The notes under the pieces: generated by a model | Databases searched by the model: none | What the model saw: only the letters and a program-made list of their open reading frames with translations | What the model was told of the DNA's origin: nothing | Part shown: positions 1 to 6,939 of the stretch, piece after piece | How positions within the stretch are numbered: the first letter of the stretch is position 1 | Layout of the letters: the number at the start of each line of letters is the position of its first letter | Made by a program: the position numbers and the translations under genes | From: DYIB01 sp049320945 | GTDB taxonomy: Bacteria; Pseudomonadota; Gammaproteobacteria; Burkholderiales; Rhodocyclaceae | DNA length: 13,086 bases | Assembly: GCA_049320945.1 (NCBI GenBank) | Contig: JBMOQT010000078.1 | Coordinates: 1-13,086 of the forward strand | Direction of reading: 5' to 3'

Positions 1-742
1 CGATGTTCATGTTGCTCATCACCTTGATGCGCACCGCCATGGCCGGCCAGTAGGATTTGTGCAGCGCCCGGATCTGGCGCAGGATGCCGTCGATGCGGTA
101 GCGGATGCGCAGGAAATTCTGTTCCGGTTCGAAGTGGATGTCGGAGGCTTCGCGCTTGACCGCATCGGTGAGCAGGGCGTCGATCAGGCGCACCACCGGC
201 TGGCTGTACTCGTCCGAGGAGGCGGCGAGACTCCGGTAGTCGATCTCCCCGGTCTCGATCTCGTGCAGGATGCCGTCGATGGACAGCTCATGGCCGTAGT
301 ACTGGTCGATGGCGCGGGCGATTTCCGATTCGCCGGCCAGCACCGTCTCTATCGCCAGGTCGTCGCTGGACAGGGCGCGCAGCTTGTCCAGGGCGACGAT
401 GTCGTTGATGTCGCTGATGGCCACTGTCAGGCGCGGGATTTGCCTGTCGTAGTCCAGGGGCAGCAGGCGGTGGCGCTTGGCCAGTTCCCGCGGCACCAGG
501 CGCAGGGCTTCCGGGTCCACGATGGCGCGCGACAGGTCCACGGCCGCCTTGCCCAGGCTCTGGCCCAGGGCGTCGCGCAAGGTTGCCTCCGAGACGAAGC
601 CCAGGCTCACCAGTAGGCGCCCCACCGGCTGGTTCGACTTCATCTGCTCCAGCAGCGCGATGCGCAGCTGGTCCTCGCTGATCACCCCTTGCGAGATCAG
701 GATCTGGCCCAGGGGGCGGCGATGGGGAGTGGGAGAGTTCAT
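1..742 (-). CDS. GspE/PilB/MshE-type pilus assembly ATPase, N-terminal part (runs off left edge)
   Basis: The gene starts at an ATG whose first base is 742 and stays open to the window edge, giving 247 residues. The family are cytoplasmic hexameric ATPases that power pilin or pseudopilin polymerisation from the inner membrane. Residues about 9-64 form two tandem motifs of the MshEN type, LGQILISQG...L..AL.EQ and VGRLLVSLG...L..AL, separated by a five-residue spacer; in this family MshEN domains can bind cyclic di-GMP. Residues about 190-225 hold the conserved 'DA..REASDIHFEP' and 'RYRIDGIL' segments of the GspE N2 domain. The Walker A, Asp box, Walker B and any tetracysteine motif would lie beyond the edge. 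It follows the TPR gene after 33 bp. The family call is firm; MshE rather than GspE or PilB rests on the MshL-type secretin upstream. Confidence 0.9.
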   Translation of the reverse strand, partial: MNSPTPHRRPLGQILISQGVISEDQLRIALLEQMKSNQPVGRLLVSLGFVSEATLRDALGQSLGKAAVDLSRAIVDPEALRLVPRELAKRHRLLPLDYDRQIPRLTVAISDINDIVALDKLRALSSDDLAIETVLAGESEIARAIDQYYGHELSIDGILHEIETGEIDYRSLAASSDEYSQPVVRLIDALLTDAVKREASDIHFEPEQNFLRIRYRIDGILRQIRALHKSYWPAMAVRIKVMSNMNI

Positions 743-775
743 CCTGCTTCTGCTGGCGCGCGCCCTCGCGGAGCC

Positions 776-1918
776 CTACTGCTGCAAGTCCCGGATGCGG
801 CTGCCCGCCTGGGCCCGGTCGAAGCCGGCGGGCCGGGCGTCGGCGGCCGCGAGCGCCTTCTGATAATACTGCAACGCCAGCTTGGGCTGGCGCAAGTGAT
901 CCAGGGCGACCGCCAGGTTGAACAGGTAGTCGGGGTTGTCGCCGTCTCCCGCGAAGGCGCGGAAGTAGGCCTGCTGCGCCTCGTTCCAGCGCTCCTGGCG
1001 CGCATAGACATTGCCCAGGGCGAAGTTGAGCGGGGGGGAATCGGGCTGGTCGGCAAGCAGCATCTTCAGGCGGCTTTCCAGCTGCACCGGGTCACTCTGC
1101 TGGTGCAGCCCGGCCAACCCGGCCTGGGCGGTGGCGTTCTTGGGATCGCTTTCGGCGGCGGCGAGGAAGTGGCGCTCCGCCACCTCCGGCCGCACCTGCT
1201 GCAGGGCGATCATGGCCATGCCCAGCAGCGCATCCACGTTCTTCGGCTCGGCCTTCAAAACCTGCTCGTAGCCGCGCTGCGCCGCCTCGATTTTGCCCGC
1301 CTGGAAGGCCTGGTAGGCTTGGCTCAACACCGGATTGACCGCCATCCTGGTCTTGCTGATGCGCACGGTTGCCGCCGGCTCTTCCCGCACCGGCTCGGGT
1401 GCGGCCGGCCGCGCCGGCTCGGCGGCCTTGGCCGGCGGCGCTGCCGCAGGTGCCAGCTCCGCCGTCAAGGGTGTGGCCGCCGGCGGCGCAGCGGCCGGCG
1501 CCGTAGGGGGGGATATCGGGACGGGTGCGGCCGGCGCGGCGGAAAGGGGCGCGGCGGCGGGTGCCGGGGGCGCCGCCAACTGCCGGTTCGAAGCGGGCCG
1601 CAACTGGAGCCAGAAATAGATGGCGATTGCCACGATGGCGGCTATCGTCCCTATGCCCAGCACGAGATAAAAAGATCGCCGCGATGGCGGCTGCTTGGCG
1701 TCGAACAGATTCCGGGCGGTTTCGCGCTGCTGCGCCGCGTCCGCCGCCGGCGCTGCAGACGCCAGGGCGGGTGCCGGCCCAAGCTCTTCGTCGAGTAGTT
1801 CCATGTCGAGGGCCCGTCTCGTCTCCGCCGGTTCCTGGCCGCCTGCGCCGGGGGTGGCCGCTTGCGACTGGCGCTTGGCCTGCTCGGCTCTCCTGAGCGC
1901 GTCCATCAGCAGGCTCAC
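776..1918 (-). CDS. Membrane-anchored TPR protein, MshN-like pilus biogenesis component
   Basis: This encodes 380 residues from a GTG start overlapping the secretin stop codon by 4 bp (GTGA). A GGGAGG ribosome site lies 7 bp upstream of the start. The N-terminus MSLLMDALRRAEQAKRQ is cytoplasmic and resembles that of MshN/GspB-like proteins. One transmembrane segment is at about 83-106 (SFYLVLGIGTIAAIVAIAIYF), followed by a long Ala/Pro-rich linker (about 112-180), probably crossing the periplasm, and TPR-like helical repeats at about 197-360. TPR proteins of this kind scaffold assembly of pilus or secretion complexes. The position between secretin and assembly ATPase matches mshN in MSHA loci. 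The linker is poorly conserved by nature, so the specific MshN label rests on layout and synteny. No catalytic residues were seen. Confidence 0.85.
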   Translation of the reverse strand: MSLLMDALRRAEQAKRQSQAATPGAGGQEPAETRRALDMELLDEELGPAPALASAAPAADAAQQRETARNLFDAKQPPSRRSFYLVLGIGTIAAIVAIAIYFWLQLRPASNRQLAAPPAPAAAPLSAAPAAPVPISPPTAPAAAPPAATPLTAELAPAAAPPAKAAEPARPAAPEPVREEPAATVRISKTRMAVNPVLSQAYQAFQAGKIEAAQRGYEQVLKAEPKNVDALLGMAMIALQQVRPEVAERHFLAAAESDPKNATAQAGLAGLHQQSDPVQLESRLKMLLADQPDSPPLNFALGNVYARQERWNEAQQAYFRAFAGDGDNPDYLFNLAVALDHLRQPKLALQYYQKALAAADARPAGFDRAQAGSRIRDLQQ

Positions 1919-3780
1919 CGGTTTGCCTCCCGGGGGGCCAAGGCAGGCTGTTTCGGGCCGGGCAGGTTGTCGAAGAAATCCTTGCCCGGCAACTGGTCGC
2001 GGAACATGCGGAAATCGCCGCTGATGCTGGGGTCATGGACCACCACGGGACGCAGGAAGATCACCAGCTCGGTCTTGCGGTTGGTGTCGTTGCGGTGCTG
2101 GAACAGGTTGCCCACCACCGGGATCTTCGACAGCCCCGGCACCGCGTCGTCCTTGTAGTCCACCCCGTCCTGCATCAGTCCGCCCATCACCGCAATGTCG
2201 CCGTTATGCACCCGGATGAGGGATTCGATCTCCCGCGTCTGGATTTCTGGCACGAGGTTGGAAACGCCGGCGGCGGCGAGCGCCGGGGTGGGGTCGGCCA
2301 CGAAGCCGCTGATGCGGGAGATGGTGGGCCGGACGTTGAGCACCACCACGTCGGCTTCGCTGATCTGGGGCGTGACCGTCATGACCAGGCCCACCGACAC
2401 GGTGTTGGGCTTGGCGGTAATGGTGGAGGGGATCACCGTGCCGCCGCTGGTGACCGTGGTCTGGGTGGCATCGACGGTGAAGAAGACCCGGTTGTCCACC
2501 ACCTTCAGCAATGCCGTCTGGTTGTTGAGCACCGAGAGCTTCGGGCTGGACAACACCTTGAGAGTGCCGAAGGACTCCAGCAGGCGGATGGCCGCGGTCA
2601 GCCCTCCGTTGCGGAAGGCCAGGGTGAATAGGGTGTTGGCCACCCCCGAAGGCAGCGTGGAGTTGATCTGCTCGAGAGCGCCGGTGACGGGGTTGATGCG
2701 CTGGGTGGCGGCGCCCTGGCCGGCCGTCACCTGGGCGCCCTTGTTGCGCAGATACTGCCAGTCGATGCCCTGCTGGTACTGGTCGCTGAGGCTCACTTCG
2801 ACGATGGTCGCCTCGATCAGCACCTGGCGCCGCGCCGACGACATGACGTTGTCGAGGAATTCCTGCACCTTTTCGTGCTGGCGCGAGGTGGCGCGCACGA
2901 ATACCACACCCGTTTCCGGATTCACGATGACCGAGGCGGCCTCGCGGAAGGTGGTCCTGCGCACCACCGTCGTGCCGGCGTTCTCCAGGGTGGCGGGGTT
3001 GGGGCTGCCGGCCAGGTCCGGCTGCTGGGCGCGGGAGCGCCCGGCGTTGGGAGGCGCTACGCCCGTGCCGGTGGTGCTTTGGCTGGCGGACTGCTCGACG
3101 ACGGTTTCGCTGGAACCATCGGGCAGGATCTTGTCCGTCTCGCGCAGGATGTCCTTGATGTTCTTCTCCAGGTTTTCCCAGAAGCGGTTCTTGGCGTTGT
3201 TTTCCACCGAGGTGCGGGACACGTTGCCCGCGCCCGCGGCGCCGGCCGCCGCCGCGCCGCCGGTGGCGCTGCCGCCCGAGGGAATCTGGGTGTTGATGGC
3301 GATCGATCCCACCACGTCGCGCGCCATGTTGACGTAATCGATCTTGTAAGTGCGCAGGTAGGGCGTGTCCGGCATCACCACCAGGTTCGGGCCATCCAGC
3401 TCGTAGCGCATGTCGATCTGCTTGGCGATGCGGTTGAGCAGTTGCGGCAGCGTCTGGTCGATGGCGTTGAGCGTCACCGTGCCCGAGATGCCCGGGTGGA
3501 TGTCCACGTTGAGCTTGGCGTCCCGCGCCAGGGCGAAGAGCAGGTCCTGGGCCGGCACGTTATTCACCACCACGCTGTAGGTTTCCGCCTTGGGGGCAGG
3601 CTTGGGCGGAGGCAGGGCCAGGGCCTGGGGCACTGGCGCGGGTATTCTTGTTTCGGCCGGAGCGGTCCTGACGTCCTCCGCCCGGATGTGGGCGTCGGAA
3701 GGCTTGAGGGCAGGGGCGCTAGTGCACGCCGAGACGGCCAGGGCGGTGACGATGGCAGCGGTGGTGTATTTGATAGTCAT
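1915..3780 (-). CDS. mshL: MshL-type secretin, outer-membrane lipoprotein channel of an MSHA-like pilus
   Basis: This 621-residue secretin would form the multimeric outer-membrane pore for an MSHA-like pilus. The signal peptide ends in a lipobox, AVSA|C19, so the mature protein is probably lipidated. A secretin/TonB short N-terminal (STN) domain covers about 68-138, N-domain material 142-310 and the C-terminal secretin domain 316-582, ending with the typical VPGLSKIPVVGNLF segment and a beta-rich TELVIFLRPVVV tail. A Gly/Ala-rich low-complexity insert lies at 168-187 inside the N region. The start is the ATG at 3780, which gives a complete lipoprotein signal. It follows a 141-bp gap with a candidate promoter and overlaps the TPR gene by 4 bp, so the two are probably translationally coupled. 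PilQ and GspD are the alternatives, but domain order and neighbours favour MshL. Confidence 0.92.
   Translation of the reverse strand: MTIKYTTAAIVTALAVSACTSAPALKPSDAHIRAEDVRTAPAETRIPAPVPQALALPPPKPAPKAETYSVVVNNVPAQDLLFALARDAKLNVDIHPGISGTVTLNAIDQTLPQLLNRIAKQIDMRYELDGPNLVVMPDTPYLRTYKIDYVNMARDVVGSIAINTQIPSGGSATGGAAAAGAAGAGNVSRTSVENNAKNRFWENLEKNIKDILRETDKILPDGSSETVVEQSASQSTTGTGVAPPNAGRSRAQQPDLAGSPNPATLENAGTTVVRRTTFREAASVIVNPETGVVFVRATSRQHEKVQEFLDNVMSSARRQVLIEATIVEVSLSDQYQQGIDWQYLRNKGAQVTAGQGAATQRINPVTGALEQINSTLPSGVANTLFTLAFRNGGLTAAIRLLESFGTLKVLSSPKLSVLNNQTALLKVVDNRVFFTVDATQTTVTSGGTVIPSTITAKPNTVSVGLVMTVTPQISEADVVVLNVRPTISRISGFVADPTPALAAAGVSNLVPEIQTREIESLIRVHNGDIAVMGGLMQDGVDYKDDAVPGLSKIPVVGNLFQHRNDTNRKTELVIFLRPVVVHDPSISGDFRMFRDQLPGKDFFDNLPGPKQPALAPREANR
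1926..1931 (-). promoter_or_regulatory. Ribosome binding site GGGAGG for the TPR gene
   Basis: On the minus strand GGGAGG sits 7 bp before the GTG at 1918 and lies within the last codons of the secretin gene. It supports the non-ATG start and fits translational coupling. Confidence 0.7.
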
Positions 3781-3824
3781 GATGAGCCGGGAAGCGAGCC
3801 CCTCGTCCGTTGCAAGGCTTTCCG

Positions 3825-3852
3825 ATCATAGCACATTAAGTATTAAATACAA
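3825..3852 (-). promoter_or_regulatory. Candidate sigma-70 promoter with extended -10 for the secretin operon
   Basis: In the AT-rich gap before the secretin gene the minus strand reads TTGTAT (3852-3847), a 16-bp spacer, then TGC-TATGAT (3833-3825), an extended -10 with 5 of 6 matches to TATAAT. The -35 matches only 3 of 6. The start site would lie about 40 bp before the ATG at 3780. Read by eye; not scored. Confidence 0.4.
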
Positions 3853-3905
3853 CTCGATGATTTTTATGTTCAAAATTGCGAGCAAGGCTCACCCTGCTTA
3901 AACCG

Positions 3906-3921
3906 CCGGAATATGCTCCGG
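3906..3921 (-). terminator. Small inverted repeat just after the SPOR-ATPase stop codon, possible weak terminator
   Basis: CCGGA (3906-3910) and TCCGG (3917-3921) pair with a six-base loop directly beyond the ATPase stop codon; flanking TTAA and TTAA blocks extend the symmetry imperfectly. There is no proper U-run after it, so efficient intrinsic termination is doubtful. It could equally be a pause or processing site, or a binding site. Nothing else but the promoter candidate is visible in 3781-3921. Confidence 0.3.
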
Positions 3922-5328
3922 TTAAGGTCGAAGATGGCGGATCGGACGCGCATAGGGGCCGAAGGCCTTTAGGGGTTCGGGCAGCTGCGCCAGGGCGGCC
4001 AGGGCCGCCTCCCGGCTCGGATAATCGCCGTAGATCACGCCCACGCGCGTCGTGCCCTCCAACTCGACCGAATAGACGCGCACCTGGGCGGCGTCGGCGA
4101 GCCTGGTGGCGCGGGCGACGAAGGATTCCACGTGGTCGTATTGCTGGCCATCCGTAGCCAGAAGCTGGATGAACCAGCGGCCCGGGCCGGCCGAGTCGAG
4201 CCATGTCCGGGTTGCCAGCAGGCGTTCCCGTGTCGCCGGCCCGAACTTGTCCAGGTTGGGTGCCGGCGTTTCTTCCTGCGCCACCGGCACCGGCGTTTCC
4301 TCCTGCGCCGGCGCCGCGCTGGGCGCTGGCGTGGCGACGGCCGCCACCATGGGCGCGGCAGGCGGTGCCTCGGCGGGCGGCGCCGGCGGCGCCACGGCCG
4401 CCGCCGGTCCGCCCTGGCTGCCGGCGTAGGAGTCGTACAAATACCAGGCGGCGCTGACCGCACCGGCCATGGTGGCGGCCAGCGCCCCGCCCCACAGCCA
4501 GCGCCAGCCGTGCCGCGGGCGGCGGAAGAAATCCGAATCGCGCACCGCGGCGCGTACATGCCTGGCCGTCACCAGGTGCGTGTTCTCGGCAAAGGCCGCG
4601 AGCAGCGACTTGTCGGCAAGGATGTTGACCCGCCGCGTCAATCCCAGGGACGCCTTGGCGATGAGGCGCACGGCCGCGGCGCTGAACACGTCCGGCCCCC
4701 GGTAGCCGGCCGCGCGCATGCGAAAGCGCAGGTATTCGGCGATGTCCGAGCGCACCAGCGGTTCCAGGGCGAAGTTGTGGGTGATGCGCTCCTTCAGCTG
4801 ACGCATCTCGGTGCGGCTGAGATTGGCGTCCAGTTCCGGCTGGCCGAACAGCACGATCTGCAGCAGCTTGTGGCGGTTGGATTCCAGGTTGGACAGCAGG
4901 CGGATCTCCTCCAGGGTTTCCGCCGGCATGGCATGGGCCTCGTCGATGAGCACCACCACCTGCTTGCCCTCGCCGTAGTGGGCGATCAGGTGCTCCTGCA
5001 GGGCGCGCAGCACGGCGCTCACGCGGTTGGTCGCCAGGTTGATCTTCAGCTCGTCCGCCAGGGCGAACAGGATTTCATCCCGCGACAGGGAGGGATTGGC
5101 GAGATAGACGGTCTCCACATGGGGCGGCAACCGCTCCAGCAGCACGCGGCACAGCATGGTCTTGCCGCTGCCCACTTCGCCGGTGACTTTGACGATGCCT
5201 TCGTCGTGGGTGATGGCGTAGAGCAGCGCCTCCAGCGTGGCGCCGCGATTGGCTCCCTCGAAGAAGAAATCGGTATGGGGGGTGATGCGAAACGGCGCTT
5301 CCTTGAGCCCGAAATATTCCAGGTACAT
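3922..5328 (-). CDS. ExeA/MshM-like AAA ATPase with transmembrane segment and C-terminal SPOR domain
   Basis: This 468-residue protein opens with MYLEYFGLKEAPFRITPHTD, the hallmark start of the ExeA/GspA/MshM ATPase family. Walker A is GEVGSGKT at 50-57 and Walker B is VVVLIDE at 124-130; the segment IVLFGQPEL (158-166) fits the sensor region. A single transmembrane helix lies at about 276-297, then an Ala/Pro/Glu linker (about 305-358), then a SPOR-like domain at about 383-462 (GRWFIQLLA... and VGVIYGDYPSREAALAALAQLP). In the family, the ATPase helps the secretin assemble across the cell wall. SPOR domains bind glycan strands lacking stem peptides, so this arrangement would place a wall-binding module in the periplasm. 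The start ATG at 5328 has GAGGA about 7 bp upstream, and the gene lies 24 bp after the regulator gene, probably in one transcript. Confidence 0.9.
   Translation of the reverse strand: MYLEYFGLKEAPFRITPHTDFFFEGANRGATLEALLYAITHDEGIVKVTGEVGSGKTMLCRVLLERLPPHVETVYLANPSLSRDEILFALADELKINLATNRVSAVLRALQEHLIAHYGEGKQVVVLIDEAHAMPAETLEEIRLLSNLESNRHKLLQIVLFGQPELDANLSRTEMRQLKERITHNFALEPLVRSDIAEYLRFRMRAAGYRGPDVFSAAAVRLIAKASLGLTRRVNILADKSLLAAFAENTHLVTARHVRAAVRDSDFFRRPRHGWRWLWGGALAATMAGAVSAAWYLYDSYAGSQGGPAAAVAPPAPPAEAPPAAPMVAAVATPAPSAAPAQEETPVPVAQEETPAPNLDKFGPATRERLLATRTWLDSAGPGRWFIQLLATDGQQYDHVESFVARATRLADAAQVRVYSVELEGTTRVGVIYGDYPSREAALAALAQLPEPLKAFGPYARPIRHLRP
4263..4309. repeat. Tandem-type 20-bp direct repeat in the ATPase linker
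   Basis: Two 20-bp copies (4263-4282 and 4290-4309) with one mismatch lie 27 bp apart, in frame. They encode AQEETP twice (residues about 341-346 and 350-355) in the Pro/Ala/Glu-rich linker between the transmembrane helix and the SPOR domain. The 9-codon period suggests a local duplication that could vary in copy number between strains. Confidence 0.75.
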
Positions 5329-5352
5329 GCCCGGTCCTCGTCCCCTTTCCGG

Positions 5353-6804
5353 TCAGCCGAAGTTGCCCTGTTCGCGTTCGATGACTTCCATGCGATTGTA
5401 TAGCGTGGTGCGGTTGATGCCGAGCAGCTTGGCCGCCTGGCTGACGTTGCCGTGGGTGATCTTCAGGGCCGCCTGGATGTAGCCGTGCTCCCAGCGCCGC
5501 AGGGTGTCGTCCAGGCTGAACTGGCCGCGCTGCTGCAGGTGGCGCAGGGCGATCCGGGCCAGCTCGTTCGCGTCCTGGGGCGGCAGCCAGGCGGCGGGCA
5601 TGGACTCGGCTCGCGTGTCCAGTTCCGCCTCCAGATCGGCCACGGTGACCACCTGCCCGGGGAACTTGGTGGTGAGGCGGATGGCGATGTTGCGCAGCTC
5701 GCGCACGTTGCCCGGGAAGTGGTAGTTGCGCCACAGGGTCATGGCCTCCGGCGACAGCTCGCAGGGCCGCTGTCCGGCCTGCCGGGCATAGAGCGCGGTG
5801 AAGTGGCGCAGCAGCAGCACCTTGTCTTCGCCCATCTCGCGCAAGGGCGGCACGGTGATGGTGAACACGCTCAGGCGGTGGTAGAGATCGGCACGGAAGC
5901 GGCCTTCGCGCACCTCCTTGCGCAGATCCCGGTTGGTGGCGGCGATGACGCGGGCGCGGCTGACCCGTTTCTGGGTCTCGCCCACCCGCTGGAACTCGCC
6001 GTTTTCCAGGACCCGCAGCAGCTTGGGCTGCAGGTCCAGGGGCAGCTCGCCGATTTCGTCCAGGAACAGGGTGCCGTCGGCGGCGTCTTCGAAATATCCC
6101 GACTTGTTGCCCGTTGCGCCGGTGAATGCCCCCTTGGCATAACCGAACAGGGTCGGCTCCACCAGGGCGGGGGAGATGGCGGCGCAGTTGAGCGCCAGAT
6201 AGGGTCGGTTGCCGCGCTGGGTGAGCTTGTGCAGGTAGCAGCTGGCGACAATCTCCTTGCCGCTGCCCGACTCGCCCTCGATCAGCACGGGAAAGGGTGA
6301 GTCGGCGTATTGGCGGATCTGTGCCCGCAGCTTCTGCATGGGTACGCTCTCCCCCAGGAGCTGGCAGCGGTCCTCGGGCGCGCGGGGGCGGGCGGACAGC
6401 TCGACAGCCCGGTAGCTGAGCACCCGATGCAGCAGGCGGCGCAGCTGTTCCGGATCGGCAGGCTTGGCGACGAACTCCACCGCTCCCTGGGCGCGGGCGT
6501 GGCGCGCGTTGGTTTCGTCGTTCTGCCCGGACAGGACCACGATCTTGATCTCGGGCGCATGGGCCAATAGGTCGGAGATCAGGGCCAAGCCCTCTTCCGG
6601 CTCGTGGGGCAGGGGCGGCAACCCAAGGTCCACCAGGGCCAGCTGGGGTGGCGCCCCACGGGCGCGCACTAGGGCGATGCACTCGGCGCGACTGGCGGCC
6701 GTGGCCACGTCGAACTCGCGGCCGAGGATGTAGCTGAGCGTATCGGTGATCAGTGGATCGTCATCGACGATCAACAGGGACGGTCTGGTGTCAGGGCCAT
6801 TCAT
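5353..6804 (-). CDS. Sigma-54-dependent response regulator (NtrC family, PrsR-like receiver)
   Basis: This is a 483-residue transcription activator. The receiver domain (about 9-128) has the acidic pocket D14-D16, phosphoacceptor D59 in VDLGLPP, S92 and K114. The central AAA+ domain (about 148-380) has Walker A GESGSGKE at 177-184, the sigma-54 contact loop GAFTGA at 225-230, Walker B LFLDE at 246-250 and the FPGNVRELRN segment at 363-372. A Fis-type helix-turn-helix (about 452-473, NVSQAAKLLGINRTTLYNRM) ends the protein. Such proteins activate sigma-54 promoters once phosphorylated. The receiver's DLGLPP stretch resembles, from memory, that of PrsR-type regulators. No histidine kinase gene is adjacent in the window. 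The ATG at 6804 is preferred; a TTG two codons upstream (6810) is possible, and no strong ribosome site distinguishes them. It heads the pilus cluster. Confidence 0.93.
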   Translation of the reverse strand: MNGPDTRPSLLIVDDDPLITDTLSYILGREFDVATAASRAECIALVRARGAPPQLALVDLGLPPLPHEPEEGLALISDLLAHAPEIKIVVLSGQNDETNARHARAQGAVEFVAKPADPEQLRRLLHRVLSYRAVELSARPRAPEDRCQLLGESVPMQKLRAQIRQYADSPFPVLIEGESGSGKEIVASCYLHKLTQRGNRPYLALNCAAISPALVEPTLFGYAKGAFTGATGNKSGYFEDAADGTLFLDEIGELPLDLQPKLLRVLENGEFQRVGETQKRVSRARVIAATNRDLRKEVREGRFRADLYHRLSVFTITVPPLREMGEDKVLLLRHFTALYARQAGQRPCELSPEAMTLWRNYHFPGNVRELRNIAIRLTTKFPGQVVTVADLEAELDTRAESMPAAWLPPQDANELARIALRHLQQRGQFSLDDTLRRWEHGYIQAALKITHGNVSQAAKLLGINRTTLYNRMEVIEREQGNFG

Positions 6805-6859
6805 GCGCAAGGGAATAATCGACGGGGCCGAGCAATCATACAGTAGCAGGAATGGTCAG

Positions 6860-6879
6860 GGGCGCGCCCGCCAAGCGGG
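6860..6879. repeat. Overlapping palindromes in the divergent intergenic region
   Basis: GGGCGCGCCC (6860-6869) is a perfect 10-bp palindrome, and CCCGC-CAA-GCGGG (6867-6879) is a 5-bp-stem inverted repeat sharing three bases with it. They lie upstream of the candidate mla -10 and between the two divergent operons. They could be an operator or a chance effect of high GC; there is no evidence for a bound protein. Confidence 0.4.
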
Positions 6880-6902
6880 TCACGCAGGGAAAGCCATGTC
6901 TC

Positions 6903-6911
6903 TGTTAGAAT
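6903..6911 (+). promoter_or_regulatory. Candidate extended -10 promoter for the mla operon
   Basis: The sequence TGT-TAGAAT is an extended -10 (5 of 6 to TATAAT). It sits about 30 bp before the mlaF GTG, so transcription would begin near 6918, leaving a leader of roughly 20 bases. No good -35 is visible at 16-18 bp upstream, which is tolerable for an extended -10 promoter. Confidence 0.4.
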
Positions 6912-6939
6912 TTCCGTTTTTTCGTTTGGGATACTCTCG

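Noticed and set aside
3811..3830. Possible sigma-54 promoter before the secretin gene (minus strand GG...TTGC)
   Set aside because: Only 8 bp separate the GG and GC pairs instead of the 10 required, and the -24 element lacks TGGCA.
4132..5403. Long plus-strand open frame of 423 codons opposite the SPOR-ATPase gene
   Set aside because: It is antisense to a gene with clear Walker motifs. Its translation is rich in Arg, Gly, His and Gln with no recognisable domain, as expected from the reverse frame of GC-rich coding DNA.
5075..6682. Minus-strand open frame of 535 codons overlapping the response regulator and ATPase genes
   Set aside because: It is an out-of-frame shadow of two well supported genes and has an Arg/Pro/Gly/Ala-rich composition without domain signal.
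6883..6897. Possible sigma-54 promoter for the regulator gene (minus strand TGGC...TGC)
   Set aside because: Spacing of GG to GC is again 8 bp rather than 10, so it is not a functional -24/-12 arrangement.
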